Shown here: positions 28,694 through 41,209 of the stretch, piece after piece
How positions within the stretch are numbered: the stretch's first letter is position 1
How the letters are laid out: each line of letters opens with the position of its first letter
Assembly (NCBI RefSeq): GCF_003752175.1
Contig: NZ_RJVF01000009.1
Coordinates: 682,001-746,000, forward strand
Length of the DNA: 64,000 nt
Direction: 5' to 3'
Source: Comamonas sp. BIGb0124
GTDB lineage: Bacteria; Pseudomonadota; Gammaproteobacteria; Burkholderiales; Burkholderiaceae_C
Translations under genes and position numbers: made by a program
Notes under the pieces: generated by a model
What the model was told of the DNA's origin: nothing
Databases searched by the model: none
The model's input: only the letters and a program-made list of their open reading frames with translations

Positions 28694-29593
28694 ATGCCTG
28701 TGCCCAACGATTCCATCGATACGTTTCTCGACGCCCTGTGGCTGGAGGAGGGCTTGGCGCGCAGTACGCTCGATGCCTACCGCCGCGACCTGACGCTGTA
28801 TGCCGCCTGGCTCGCCGATCCGCGCCGTGGCGCGCGAGGCCTCGACGAAAGCACCGAGGACGACCTGCACGGCTATGCCGCCGAGCGCCTGGCCACCACA
28901 CGCCCGAGCACGGCCAATCGTCGGCTCACGGTGTTCCGCCGTTATTTCCGCTGGGCGCTGCGCGAAAAACGCATCGGCAGCGACCCCACGCTGCGGCTGC
29001 TGTCGGCCCGCCAGGCCTTGCGCGTACCCCACACACTGAGCGAAACCCAGGTCGAGGCCCTGCTCGCCGCCCCCGATACCGCCACGCCGCTGGGTCTGCG
29101 CGACCGCGCCATGCTCGAACTGCTCTACGCCAGCGGCCTGCGCGTGAGCGAACTGGTCGGGCTCAAGACTTTTCACGTCAGCCACACCGAGCATGTGCTG
29201 CGCGTGCAGGGCAAGGGGGGGCGGGAGAGGCTGGTCCCCTATGGCGAATGGGCCGCGCAGTGGCTGGCGCGCTACCTCGCCGAAAGCCGCGCCGAGATCC
29301 TGCACGGGCAGCAGAGCGACGATCTGTTCGTCACCGGCCGCGGTGCGGGCATGAGCCGGGTCATGTTCTGGATCATCGTCAAGAAACACACGGCGGCCGC
29401 CGGTATCCATGCCGCGCTGTCGCCGCATACCTTGCGGCACGCGTTCGCGACCCATCTGCTCAACCATGGGGCCGACCTGCGCGTGGTGCAGATGCTGCTG
29501 GGCCATGCCGACATCTCCACCACCACGATCTACACCCATGTGGCGCGCGAGCGGCTCAAGCAACTGCATGCCGCGCACCATCCCCGCGGATGA
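28694..29593 (+). CDS. xerD: Tyrosine recombinase XerD
   Basis: This 299-residue recombinase resolves chromosome dimers at dif with XerC. The N-terminal SAM-like core-binding domain spans about residues 5-90. Catalytic residues are all visible: R150 (SGLRVSEL), K174 (GKGGRERL), H245 and R248 (HTLRHAFATH), H271 (LLGHADIS) and Y280. Length and LSPHTLRHAFATHLL are characteristic of XerD rather than XerC or a phage integrase. ATG 28694 avoids the terminator upstream. Confidence 0.95.
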   Translation: MPVPNDSIDTFLDALWLEEGLARSTLDAYRRDLTLYAAWLADPRRGARGLDESTEDDLHGYAAERLATTRPSTANRRLTVFRRYFRWALREKRIGSDPTLRLLSARQALRVPHTLSETQVEALLAAPDTATPLGLRDRAMLELLYASGLRVSELVGLKTFHVSHTEHVLRVQGKGGRERLVPYGEWAAQWLARYLAESRAEILHGQQSDDLFVTGRGAGMSRVMFWIIVKKHTAAAGIHAALSPHTLRHAFATHLLNHGADLRVVQMLLGHADISTTTIYTHVARERLKQLHAAHHPRG

Positions 29594-29635
29594 GCGCGAG
29601 GGCCGGGTGTGGGCCCGAACGGCCGGCCCACGGGC

Positions 29636-30493
29636 TCAGAGCTCTCCGAGCGCGGCGAGTTCGTCTTCGGTGAAACCGGCTTCTCGCCGGGCCTGCAGGT
29701 TGTAGGGCGGCTTGGGGCGCGGTGCTTCGTACTGGCGAAACAGCACGCGGTAATGGGGCAGCGGCGACAGGCCTTCCCGGGCGCACAGCCAGGCATACCA
29801 GCGGTTGCCGATGGCCACATGCCCGACTTCGTCGGCCAGCAGAATGTCGAGGATGGCCACGCCGGGGGCGTCGCCGATGCGCCGCAGCTTGGCCTGGATG
29901 GGCGGTGTGGCGTCGAGGCCCCGGGCTTCGAGCGTACGCGGCACCAGCGCCATGCGGGCGACGATATCGTGCCGGGTCTTGTCCGTCATGGTCCATAGCC
30001 CGTCGTGGGCCGGGAAGTCGCCGTAGGCATGACCCAGCGTGGCGAGGTGGTCGCGCAGCAGCAGGAAGTGCTTGGCTTCTTCGGCCGCCACCTGCAGCCA
30101 GTCTTCGTAGAAGGCCGCCGGCATGCCCCCGAAACGCCAGATGGCATCGAGCGCCAGGTTGATGGCATTGAACTCGATGTGGGCGATGGCGTGAATCAGG
30201 GCCGCATGCCCTTCGGGCGTGAAGGGCGAGCGCTGCGGCACCTGCGTGTGATGCCGCAGTTCGGGGCGGGCCGGCCGGCCGGGAATGGCGTGCTGGGGGT
30301 CAGCCTGCAGATCCAGCTCGATGCCGATGTCCATGCCGGTGCCGGTCTCGGCGGGCGAGCCCTGTCCGGCGCGCAGCGACAGCGTGCCCCGCGCCTTGCG
30401 TTCCGGATCGGACTCGCACAGCAGGTGCAGTGCACGTTCGCGCAAAGTGGGCAGGCGGGTGGGGCTGGGCATGGGGAAATCGCGCGGGTCCAT
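29636..30493 (-). CDS. Ferritin-like protein of the DUF455 family
   Basis: This 285-residue protein has a four-helix ferritin-like region with metal-ligand pattern E107 (HIEFNAINLALD), E139 and H142 (EEAKHFLLL) and E222 and H225 (DEVGHVAIG). DUF455 proteins probably hold a di-iron site; MiaE, a tRNA hydroxylase, is a distant relative, and no defined reaction is assigned to this branch. Start at 30493 is the first ATG after the adjacent intergenic DNA; ATG 30472 is also possible. It is convergent with xerD. Confidence 0.85.
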   Translation of the reverse strand: MDPRDFPMPSPTRLPTLRERALHLLCESDPERKARGTLSLRAGQGSPAETGTGMDIGIELDLQADPQHAIPGRPARPELRHHTQVPQRSPFTPEGHAALIHAIAHIEFNAINLALDAIWRFGGMPAAFYEDWLQVAAEEAKHFLLLRDHLATLGHAYGDFPAHDGLWTMTDKTRHDIVARMALVPRTLEARGLDATPPIQAKLRRIGDAPGVAILDILLADEVGHVAIGNRWYAWLCAREGLSPLPHYRVLFRQYEAPRPKPPYNLQARREAGFTEDELAALGEL

Positions 30494-30706
30494 CGAAGTC
30501 GGAAAAGAATCGGGTGAAGCGGCCGGTCGGGAGGCCGTCGGCCGTCCGGCGATGGCCCGGGCGGCAACCGTCCTGCCCGGCGATTGTAAAAGCCGGGGCA
30601 CCGGGGCTTCGCCCGGCGGCCGGGGCTGTGTACAGTTGGGGCATCCGGACGCCTCGGCCCGGTTGATCCGTGCATTTTCAAACATCCCCACAGGAGACGA
30701 GCCGCC

Positions 30707-31231
30707 ATGGCGATCTACGAACTCGACGGAATGGCCCCTGAACTCGGCGAACAGGCCTGGGTCGCCGACAGCGCACAAGTCATCGGCGACGTGCGCCTGG
30801 CTGCCGACAGCAGCGTGTGGTTCGGCGCGGTGCTGCGCGGCGACTCCGCCACCCTCACGGTCGGCGAGGGCAGCAACATCCAGGATCTGAGCGTGCTGCA
30901 TGCCGACCACGGCGTGCCGCTCACGGTGGGACGGGGCGTGACGGTGGGCCACCAGGCCATGCTGCACGGCTGCACGATCGGTGACAATTGCCTCATCGGT
31001 ATCCAGGCCGTGGTCTTGAATCATGCGCGTATCGGCCGCAATTGTCTGGTGGGCGCGGGCAGTGTGGTCACCGAAGGCAAGGAATTCCCGGACAACTCGC
31101 TCATCCTCGGCAGTCCCGCCCGGGTGGTCCGCACGCTGGACGAGGCCGCCATCGAAAAGCTCAGGGCCAGTGCCCGGCACTATGTGGATAATGCGCGGCG
31201 TTTTGCCGCCGGGCTCAAGCGCCTGGCCTGA
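30707..31231 (+). CDS. Gamma-class carbonic anhydrase-like protein
   Basis: This 174-residue protein is a left-handed beta helix built of hexapeptide repeats. The three zinc-binding histidines of gamma carbonic anhydrases are H65, H82 and H87, with the R44-D46 pair also present. It matches the YrdA/CaiE branch, whose members often show weak or no anhydrase activity. CAGGAGACGAG upstream is a good ribosome site. It is followed by hslO after 49 nt and may share its transcript. Confidence 0.92.
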   Translation: MAIYELDGMAPELGEQAWVADSAQVIGDVRLAADSSVWFGAVLRGDSATLTVGEGSNIQDLSVLHADHGVPLTVGRGVTVGHQAMLHGCTIGDNCLIGIQAVVLNHARIGRNCLVGAGSVVTEGKEFPDNSLILGSPARVVRTLDEAAIEKLRASARHYVDNARRFAAGLKRLA

Positions 31232-31280
31232 GCGCTTTTTCTTCCCGGAAACCGCACGGCGGTTTCCCGAATGTTTATGT

Positions 31281-32252
31281 ATGTCTGAACTTCATTCCTT
31301 TATCTTCGAAGGCCTGCCTGTCCGCGGCCAGATCGTGCGGCTGACCGATTCCTGGCAGGAAGTGCTGTCGCGCCGCGAGGGCAGCCAGACCGGCCCCTGG
31401 CCTCTGCCCGTGCGCAACCTGCTCGGCGAGATGGCTGCGGCCAGTCTGCTGATGCAGTCCAGCATCAAGTTCAACGGTGCGCTCGAACTGCAGATCCAGG
31501 GCGACGGGCCGATCAAGCTGGCCGTGGCCGAAGCCCAGCCCGACCTGTCCTTCCGGGCGACGGCCAAGGTGATGGCGGGCATCGACGACCACGCCCACCT
31601 CGCCGATCTGGTCAACGGCAACGGACAGGGCCGCTGCGCGATCACGCTCGATCCGCAGGACCGCCAGCCCGGCCAGCAGCCTTACCAGGGCATCGTGCCC
31701 CTGGCGGCCGCGGACGGCACGCGCCTGCAGCGCCTGAGCGACATGATCCAGCACTACATGCGCCAGTCCGAACAGCTCGATACCGTCCTGGTGCTGGCCG
31801 CCGACGATCGTGTCGCCGCGGGCCTGCTGATCCAGCGCATGCCGCTCGAAGGCAAGGGCAACCTGCAGGCCGGCCGCGCCGACGAAGAGGCGCTGGCCGA
31901 GGACTACAACCGTATCGCCACCCTGGCCGCCAGCCTGAAGCCCGAAGAACTGCTCTCGCTCGATGCCGAGACCGTGCTGCGGCGGCTGTTCTGGGAAGAG
32001 CGGCTGATGCGCTTCGAACCGCGTGTCGGCGAAACGGCCCCCCGTTTTTCCTGCCGCTGCAGCCGTGCGCGCGTCGTCAACATGCTGCGCAGCCTGGGCC
32101 GCGAAGAGCTCGACAGCATCCTGGAGGAGCGGGGCCAGATCGAGGTCAGCTGCGACTTCTGCGGCAACGAGGAGCGCTTCGATGCCGTCGACGTGGCCGG
32201 CATGTTCACGGCCTTGCAGGATGCGCCACCCGGCACGCAGAGCGTGCAGTAA
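31281..32252 (+). CDS. hslO: Redox-regulated chaperone Hsp33
   Basis: This 323-residue holdase is activated when its zinc-bound cysteines oxidise. The C-terminal redox switch is complete: C-R-C in FSCRCSRAR followed about 30 residues later by C-D-F-C in VSCDFCGNEER. The N-terminal domain carries the LLGEMAAASLLMQSSIKF segment of the family. It protects unfolded proteins during oxidative stress in the cytosol. Confidence 0.96.
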   Translation: MSELHSFIFEGLPVRGQIVRLTDSWQEVLSRREGSQTGPWPLPVRNLLGEMAAASLLMQSSIKFNGALELQIQGDGPIKLAVAEAQPDLSFRATAKVMAGIDDHAHLADLVNGNGQGRCAITLDPQDRQPGQQPYQGIVPLAAADGTRLQRLSDMIQHYMRQSEQLDTVLVLAADDRVAAGLLIQRMPLEGKGNLQAGRADEEALAEDYNRIATLAASLKPEELLSLDAETVLRRLFWEERLMRFEPRVGETAPRFSCRCSRARVVNMLRSLGREELDSILEERGQIEVSCDFCGNEERFDAVDVAGMFTALQDAPPGTQSVQ

Positions 32253-32567
32253 CGCCGCCAGGGCGGGCGGCGACGACGTGTCGGGACCTCCTCCTGCAGG
32301 AAGTCGGCCAGGCGTGCGCGGGGGCCGGATGTGCCCCGGCGGCGGCAAGGGTCTGCTCGCGGCGGCCCCATGCACGCTCGGGCCACATCGGTTAGCATGG
32401 ACATCAGCCGGTCGTTGTTTGCGCGCCGGCCCATCCATTGGTCCAAACCTCGGCCGGCATCTTGCTGGCTGCTGCTTTGCGCGCCGTGCGCGGGGTGGCT
32501 GCCGGCAACGAGGTCCAGTCCACGCCTCATCCGCTGCCAGCTCCATACTTCATCAGATCCAACCGCC
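32253..32567. other. Intergenic region between hslO and the aldehyde dehydrogenase gene
   Basis: 315 nt. A GC-rich hairpin (arms CGCCGCC and GGCGGCG, 32253-32272) follows the hslO stop without a T-run. TAGCAT at about 32393 is a weak -10 candidate. Nothing else is supported; open frames here have no family resemblance. Confidence 0.35.
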
Positions 32568-34004
32568 ATGACCTATCCCCACACCCAACTCCTGATCGAC
32601 AACCAATGGGTCGACGCCGCCAGCGGCAAGACCCTCGACGTGCTCAACCCCGCGACCGGCCTGGTCATCGGCAAGGTGGCCCACGCCGGCAAGGACGACC
32701 TCGACCGCGCACTCGCCGCCGCCCAGAAGGGCTTCGATACCTGGCGTTTTCTGCCTGCCAACGAGCGGGCCCAGATCATGCGCAAGGCCGGTGGCCTGGT
32801 GCGCGAGCGCGCCGATGAAATCGCCCGCCTGGTGACCCAGGAAAACGGCAAGCCCCTGCCCGAGGCCCGCCTCGAAGTGCTGGCCGCCGCCGACATCATC
32901 GAATGGTTTGCCGACGAGGCTCGCCGTGTCTATGGCCGCATCGTGCCCTCGCGCAATCTGGCCGTTCAGTCGCTGGTGGTCAAGGAGCCCGTGGGTCCGG
33001 TGGCCGCCTTCACGCCCTGGAACTTCCCCGTCAACCAGGTCGTGCGCAAGCTCGGCGCAGCCCTGGCTGCCGGCTGTTCCTTCCTGGTCAAGGCACCCGA
33101 GGAAACCCCGGCCTCGCCTGCCGCGCTGCTCAAGGCCTTCGTCGACGCCGGCCTGCCTGCGGGCGTGGTCGGCCTGGTCTTCGGCGATCCGGCCGAGATT
33201 TCCGGCTACCTCATTCCGCATCCCGTGATCCGCAAGATCACGTTCACCGGTTCCACCCCGGTGGGCAAACAACTGGCTGCCCTGGCCGGCAAGCACATGA
33301 AGCGCGCCACCATGGAACTGGGCGGCCATGCGCCGGTGATCGTCGCCGAAGATGCCGACCTGGCTCTGGCCGTCAAGGCCGCAGGCGGTGCCAAGTTCCG
33401 CAATGCGGGCCAGGTCTGCATCTCGCCCACGCGTTTCCTGGTGCACAACAGCCTCAAGGACGAGTTCACGCAACTCATGGTGAAGCACGCCCAGAGCCTG
33501 AAGCTGGGCGACGGTCTGGCCGATGGCACCACCCTGGGCCCTCTGGCCAACGCCCGCCGCCTCGACGCCATGGCCAAGGTGGTGGAAGACGCCCAGGCCA
33601 AGGGTGCCAAGGTGGCCACGGGCGGCGAGCGCGTCGGCACCAGCGGCAATTTCTTTGCGCCGACGATCCTGGCCGACGTGCCGCTCGACGCCTCGGTCTT
33701 CAACGATGAACCGTTCGGTCCGGTGGCCGCGATCCGTGGTTTCGACACCCTCGAAGAAGCCATTGCCGAATCCAACCGCTTGCCTTACGGCCTGTCGGCT
33801 TATGCGTACACCCGTTCGATCAAGAACGCTCACCTGCTGTCGCAGCGCGTGGAAACCGGCATGCTGTGGATCAACCAGCCGGCCACCCCCACGCCCGAGA
33901 TGCCGTTTGGCGGCGTGAAGGATTCGGGTTACGGCTCCGAAGGCGGCCCGGAAGCCGTCGAAGCCTATCTCAACACCAAGTCGGTGGTGATCACGGCCGC
34001 CTGA
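32568..34004 (+). CDS. gabD: Aldehyde dehydrogenase, succinate-semialdehyde type
   Basis: This 478-residue enzyme oxidises an aldehyde with NAD(P). Catalytic residues are present: N152 in TPWNFPVN, K175, E250 in MELGGHAP and C284 in [10 protein letters not shown]. The overall match is to the succinate-semialdehyde dehydrogenase branch, although the CISPTRF context is shared with other semialdehyde dehydrogenases, so substrate is moderately certain. No transaminase gene adjoins it. A terminator lies downstream. Confidence 0.88.
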   Translation: MTYPHTQLLIDNQWVDAASGKTLDVLNPATGLVIGKVAHAGKDDLDRALAAAQKGFDTWRFLPANERAQIMRKAGGLVRERADEIARLVTQENGKPLPEARLEVLAAADIIEWFADEARRVYGRIVPSRNLAVQSLVVKEPVGPVAAFTPWNFPVNQVVRKLGAALAAGCSFLVKAPEETPASPAALLKAFVDAGLPAGVVGLVFGDPAEISGYLIPHPVIRKITFTGSTPVGKQLAALAGKHMKRATMELGGHAPVIVAEDADLALAVKAAGGAKFRNAGQVCISPTRFLVHNSLKDEFTQLMVKHAQSLKLGDGLADGTTLGPLANARRLDAMAKVVEDAQAKGAKVATGGERVGTSGNFFAPTILADVPLDASVFNDEPFGPVAAIRGFDTLEEAIAESNRLPYGLSAYAYTRSIKNAHLLSQRVETGMLWINQPATPTPEMPFGGVKDSGYGSEGGPEAVEAYLNTKSVVITAA

Positions 34005-34136
34005 TCGGCCGGCCGGCCGGTACGCGCAGGCACTTGCGCAGTGCCTGCGGCCCGCCACCGCCGTCCAGCCGCCACCGTGCAGGCTGGACGGCGCGGGTGG
34101 GCGAGGCCGGGCAGGTGACTCTCGTGCAGACCAAAC

Positions 34137-34170
34137 GAAGACGCCGGGGCATTGCCCCGGCGTCTTCTTT
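34137..34170. terminator. Hairpin terminator between gabD-type gene and pagL
   Basis: Arms GAAGACGCCGGGGC and GCCCCGGCGTCTTC form a 14-bp stem with a 3-nt loop followed by TTTC. The stem is strong but the T-run is short. It lies between convergent genes and may serve both strands. Confidence 0.75.
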
Positions 34171-34293
34171 CATGGCCGCACTTGCCGCCGGATCTGCAAG
34201 CTTCATGCGCAAGCCGCATTCAGATTGGCATTGGCATGTGCCGTCGCAGTCGCACGGGGCATGTCACCCCGCGCCCGGCCGTCGTATCCCGTG

Positions 34294-34920
34294 TCAGAAA
34301 CTCTGCTGGTAATACACCTGCGTGAAGTTGATGCCGGGGTTGGGGCGCTTGATGCTGGCATTCGACAGATGCTGGAAACGCACGCCCACGGTCGAGCGCG
34401 CCCGGTTGCCGAACTGCACGCCGGCCCCGAGGGTGTCCGAGAACTGGAAGGCGGTCGACATCGTGGTCTCGTCGCTCAGACGGGTGTGCGAGATCAGGCG
34501 CACGCCGATCGAGGCTTCGATGAAGGGGACCCAATTGCCGCCGCTCGCGGTGCCGCGTTGCAGGCGGAAAAACGGCGAATAACCCACTTCATAGATGTTG
34601 GAGGCGCGTGGCACGTCCCAGAAGGCAACCTGCGCTTCGTGCAGCAGACGCAACTGCCACACGCTGCCTTGCCACAGAGCGCTGTGCGGATCCCACACCA
34701 CGCCGAAACCGATCTTGTTGATGCTGGCGCGGTCGCCGCCACCGGCGGAAATCTGCCAGTCGGCCGCATGGGCGCTGGAGGGCAGCGCCAGCCAGGCGGC
34801 CGATGCCAGCAAGGTGGTGCCCAACAACCACTTCAGGGTGCGACGGTCGGGCTGGGTCAGGCTGGCAGTGGCCGTGGCGTCGGTCGAAGGCATGCGGCGG
34901 GTCAGGCGTCGTGGGGTCAT
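34294..34920 (-). CDS. pagL: Lipid A 3-O-deacylase PagL
   Basis: This 208-residue outer-membrane beta-barrel removes the 3-O acyl chain of lipid A. A signal peptide ends at SAHA near residue 52 after a rather long basic N terminus. The catalytic H-x-S motif is in RFQHLSNASIKRPNPG, and the protein ends with aromatic QSF as outer-membrane barrels do. GAGAAG lies 6 nt before ATG 34920; ATG 34893 would shorten the signal. A palindrome lies about 50 nt upstream. Confidence 0.9.
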   Translation of the reverse strand: MTPRRLTRRMPSTDATATASLTQPDRRTLKWLLGTTLLASAAWLALPSSAHAADWQISAGGGDRASINKIGFGVVWDPHSALWQGSVWQLRLLHEAQVAFWDVPRASNIYEVGYSPFFRLQRGTASGGNWVPFIEASIGVRLISHTRLSDETTMSTAFQFSDTLGAGVQFGNRARSTVGVRFQHLSNASIKRPNPGINFTQVYYQQSF

Positions 34921-34940
34921 GGTGAACTTCTCGCATCAAT

Positions 34941-34958
34941 GGTCGCGAACGCGCGACC
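34941..34958. promoter_or_regulatory. GC-rich inverted repeat upstream of pagL
   Basis: GGTCGCG and CGCGACC are separated by four bases (AACG). In the pagL transcript it could form a 5' leader hairpin about 20 nt before the start codon. Confidence 0.35.
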
Positions 34959-34970
34959 GGCTCCAATTTA

Positions 34971-34986
34971 CATACAGCACTGTATG
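34971..34986. promoter_or_regulatory. Palindrome CATACAG-CA-CTGTATG upstream of pagL
   Basis: Seven-base perfect arms with a 2-nt centre, 51 nt upstream of the pagL ATG. On the minus strand TTGGAC precedes it and TAAATT follows it, so it would sit in the promoter spacer. It is not a LexA box, because the ACAG and CTGT halves are in the opposite order. Confidence 0.45.
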
Positions 34987-35135
34987 TCCAAGATAGGAGC
35001 ATACCTGTCGGACGAATGCCTGTGTTGCACTCGGGAATACCGCCAGTGCAACGCAATGTCTTGGAGTTGGGCACAAAGGCCAGAGGCAAGAAACAACACC
35101 GCGAGCCCACAAGGCTTGCGGTTCAGTCCATCGGG

Positions 35136-35417
35136 TCAGCGCGTGGGCGCGATCTGCACGAAGATCTCGTTGGGCTTGACCATTCCGAGCTCTTGCCGGG
35201 CACGTTCCTCGACCATCTCGAGGCCCTGCTGCAGATCGGCGACTTCGGCCGTGAGCTGTTCGTTGATCAGGTGCGCGCGTGCATTGGACTCGAGCTGCAC
35301 GGCCAGCTTGCCGCGTTGCTCGCTCAGGTCGGTGAGGCTGCCGCGCCCCAGCCACAGCTGTGCCTGCAGCATGGCCAGCAGCAGCAGCAAAACGGCGGGA
35401 ACGATCAGTCGGCGCAT
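35136..35417 (-). CDS. ftsB: Cell division protein FtsB
   Basis: This 93-residue bitopic protein has one helix at residues 4-24 and a coiled coil (SEQRGKLAVQLESNARAHL onward) ending with RARQELGMVKPNEIF, the family signature. It bridges FtsL and FtsQ in the divisome. It lies downstream of eno on the same strand, the usual eno-ftsB order in proteobacteria, with a 174-nt gap. Confidence 0.94.
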   Translation of the reverse strand: MRRLIVPAVLLLLLAMLQAQLWLGRGSLTDLSEQRGKLAVQLESNARAHLINEQLTAEVADLQQGLEMVEERARQELGMVKPNEIFVQIAPTR

Positions 35418-35557
35418 AAAAAGACTGTTGGAGAGGGGTGCCGCCCCGGCGGTGACGGCTGTTCCTGGGCGGCCGGATACCGATCTGGCCCCGGGACCGG
35501 CTTGCCCGCGTGGTCATATCGTGTCGAACGACAGACCCGCTGGCAAGCCAATAGTTT

Positions 35558-35578
35558 CCCGAATCGGAAAGATTCGGG
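35558..35578 (-). terminator. Hairpin after eno
   Basis: Arms CCCGAATC and GATTCGGG (8 bp, 5-nt loop) lie 14-34 nt beyond the eno stop. No T-run follows on the minus strand, so it may be an mRNA-protecting or pausing hairpin rather than a true terminator; ftsB continues downstream. Confidence 0.4.
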
Positions 35579-35591
35579 GCCGGCAGGCGTT

Positions 35592-38709
<3,118 letters not shown>

Positions 38710-38818
38710 ACGACCCGCCAACCGCAGTCCCTGCCCGGGGGCTTGGCGGCCCGCCGTTTTTCATGGCCGGCGGCGGCCGGACCGCCATCGCGGCGACCTG
38801 CGGATTAAACTGCGCGGC

Positions 38819-40174
38819 ATGAGCCAAGCTTTGAGCCCCACGACCTTCCAGCCCGCGGCCGACGCGGCCCTGCCTGTCGGCGACCTGGCCGGGCGCCACA
38901 TCCTGCTGGGACTGACCGGCGGCGTGGCCTGCTACAAATCCGCCGAGCTGTGCCGGGGACTGGTCAAGGCCGGCGCCACGGTGCAGGTCGTCATGACCGA
39001 AGCGGCCTGCCAGTTCATCACGCCCGTGACGATGCAGGCGCTTTCCGGCCGCCCGGTCTATGTCTCGCAATGGGACGAGCGGCAGCCCAACAACATGCCG
39101 CACATCAACCTCGGCCGCGAGGCCCACGCCATCGTGCTGGCACCGGCCTCGGCCGATTTCATCGCACGACTGGCGCAGGGGCGCTCGGACGAACTGCTGA
39201 GCCTGCTCTGCCTGGCCCGCCAGCCGGCCGTGCCGCTGCTGGTGGCCCCGGCGATGAACCGAGAAATGTGGGCTCATCCCGCCACGCAGCGCAACCTGGC
39301 CCGGATCGAGGCCGACGGCGCCCGCCTGCTGGGCGTGGGCAGCGGCCTGCAGGCCTGCGGCGAGACCGGCGACGGCCGCATGCTCGAGCCCGAGCAGTTG
39401 CTGGCCGACCTCATCGCGCATTTCCAGCCCAAGCTGCTGGCCGGGCAACGCGTGCTGATCACCGCCGGGCCCACCTTCGAGGCCATCGATCCGATCCGGG
39501 GCATCACCAACCATTCGTCGGGCAAGATGGGTTTTGCCGTGGCCCGGGCGGCCCGCGAGGCGGGTGCCGAGGTCACGCTGGTGGCCGGGCCGGTGGCACA
39601 GCCCACGCCGCGCGGCGTGCGGCGCATCGACGTGCAGTCGGCCCGCGAGATGCTGGCTGCCGTGATGGGCGAACTGGCATCGGGGTCTCAGGCGCCCACG
39701 GTTTTTGTCGCGACCGCTGCGGTGGCCGACTGGCGGCCCGCGCATCCGGCCGAGCAGAAGATCAAGAAAGCGGCGGACGGCCAGGCGCCGGTGCTGCATT
39801 TTCTGGAAAACCAGGACATCCTCTACACCGTCGCGCAGAGCCCGGCGGCGAGGGGCGGCCAGCTCTTCTGCGTCGGTTTCGCCGCCGAAAGCGAGGATCT
39901 GGCCCGCCACGCCCAGGCCAAGCGCCGCCGCAAGGGCATCCCCTTGCTGGTCGGCAACATCGGGCCGGCCACCTTTGGCCGCGACGACAACCAGTTGCTG
40001 CTGATCGACGCCCACGGCGCCCAGGAACTGCCGAGGGCCTCCAAGCTGGTGCTGGCACGCCAACTGGTGGGCGAGATCGCCGAACGCATGCGCCACGAGT
40101 GGTCGACCGAGGCCAACGAGGGCGGCGCGCAGCAGGCCTCGATCGAGTCCGCCGGCCAGGCGGTCGTGCCATGA
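38819..40174 (+). CDS. coaBC: Bifunctional phosphopantothenoylcysteine decarboxylase/synthetase
   Basis: This 451-residue protein carries out two steps of coenzyme A synthesis. The N-terminal flavodoxin-like CoaC domain has the LLGLTGGVACYKSAEL opening, an active-site histidine in NNMPHINL and the PAMNREMW clamp. The C-terminal CoaB domain contains the TAGPTFEAIDPIR motif and lysines of the KIKK substrate loop. Its stop overlaps the next start (ATGA). Confidence 0.97.
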   Translation: MSQALSPTTFQPAADAALPVGDLAGRHILLGLTGGVACYKSAELCRGLVKAGATVQVVMTEAACQFITPVTMQALSGRPVYVSQWDERQPNNMPHINLGREAHAIVLAPASADFIARLAQGRSDELLSLLCLARQPAVPLLVAPAMNREMWAHPATQRNLARIEADGARLLGVGSGLQACGETGDGRMLEPEQLLADLIAHFQPKLLAGQRVLITAGPTFEAIDPIRGITNHSSGKMGFAVARAAREAGAEVTLVAGPVAQPTPRGVRRIDVQSAREMLAAVMGELASGSQAPTVFVATAAVADWRPAHPAEQKIKKAADGQAPVLHFLENQDILYTVAQSPAARGGQLFCVGFAAESEDLARHAQAKRRRKGIPLLVGNIGPATFGRDDNQLLLIDAHGAQELPRASKLVLARQLVGEIAERMRHEWSTEANEGGAQQASIESAGQAVVP

Positions 40175-40704
40175 ACCGCATGACACGCTGGCCCACCCCG
40201 AAAAAAGCCGGAGCCGCGAGCGGACCGGTCAATGGCGACTTCGCCAGTTATGTCGAGCAACTGACGCAGGCCGCAGCGGTCCGTTCGGCCGCCGGCCCCG
40301 AGCGCGATCCGCTCGACAGCGGCGACTGGGGACGCGACGCCTTCGAGCTCGACGAACTGTCTGCGCGTGCTGGCAAAGAGGCGGTTTCCGCCCAGACCAT
40401 CGTGGCCCGTTCCCCCATGGTCTCTGCCGACCTGTCGTTGCCCAAGGGCGTGCGCCAGCAGGTCGAGCGGGTGCGCGAAAAAGCGCGGCAGGAGCTGCAG
40501 GCCGTGGCAGCGGGGCGCGGCAAGCCCGCGGCTTCTGCAGGCCGCACGCCGTCCGGCCCAGCCCAGGCCGCCGGTGGCAGGCAGCCCGACCTGGCTCGCC
40601 GCCAGCACGTGCGCACCCTGTGGTTCTACGTGAAGTGGGGCCTGTTCGTGCTGTTTGTGCTGCCCTGGCTCGTCACGCTGCTGATCACGCTGTTACGCTC
40701 CTAG
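40171..40704 (+). CDS. Small membrane-anchored protein between coaBC and dut
   Basis: I do not recognise a family in this 177-residue protein. It has a Lys/Ala-rich start, a polar helical middle (QQVERVREKARQELQAV) and a single C-terminal transmembrane helix at about 152-174 ending in a short basic tail, so the bulk should face the cytosol. ATG 40171 overlaps the coaBC stop, and dut follows after 36 nt, so the three genes probably form one operon. Coupling suggests it is expressed, but nothing links it to CoA or dUTP metabolism. Confidence 0.75.
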   Translation: MNRMTRWPTPKKAGAASGPVNGDFASYVEQLTQAAAVRSAAGPERDPLDSGDWGRDAFELDELSARAGKEAVSAQTIVARSPMVSADLSLPKGVRQQVERVREKARQELQAVAAGRGKPAASAGRTPSGPAQAAGGRQPDLARRQHVRTLWFYVKWGLFVLFVLPWLVTLLITLLRS

Positions 40705-40740
40705 GTTTTCTCCAGATCCCTTCGGATTCACCAACGAACC

Positions 40741-41190
40741 ATGCTTCTCGACGTCAAGATCCTCGATGCCCGCCTGCGCGACCAACTGCCCAGCTACGCC
40801 ACGCCCGGGAGTGCCGGCCTCGACCTGCGGGCCTGCCTGGACGCGCCGCTCACGCTGGCTCCCAACGCCTGGCAACTGGTGCCGACCGGCCTGGCCATCC
40901 ATCTCGACGATCCGGCCTATGCCGCGCTGATCCTGCCGCGCTCGGGCCTGGGCCACAAGCACGGCATCGTGCTGGGCAACCTGGTCGGGCTGATCGACAG
41001 CGACTACCAGGGCCAGCTCATGGTCAGCGCCTGGAACCGCAGCGAAACCGCATTCGTGCTCGAACCCATGGAGCGCCTGGCGCAACTGGTCATCGTGCCG
41101 GTGGTGCAGGCACGCTTCAACATCGTCGACGAATTCACCCAGGCCTCCGAGCGAGGCGCCGGCGGCTACGGCTCCACCGGCCGCAGCTGA
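40741..41190 (+). CDS. dut: dUTP diphosphatase
   Basis: This 149-residue trimeric enzyme hydrolyses dUTP to dUMP, keeping uracil out of DNA. All five family motifs are visible: [45 protein letters not shown] and the C-terminal [11 protein letters not shown] that closes over the substrate. It is the last gene of the coaBC cluster. Confidence 0.97.
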   Translation: MLLDVKILDARLRDQLPSYATPGSAGLDLRACLDAPLTLAPNAWQLVPTGLAIHLDDPAYAALILPRSGLGHKHGIVLGNLVGLIDSDYQGQLMVSAWNRSETAFVLEPMERLAQLVIVPVVQARFNIVDEFTQASERGAGGYGSTGRS

Positions 41191-41209
41191 GCCTCTCGCC
41201 CGGCCCTGC

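Noticed and set aside
34971-34986. LexA box upstream of pagL
   Set aside because: The half sites are ACAG then CTGT, the reverse order of a LexA operator, with a 2-nt spacer.
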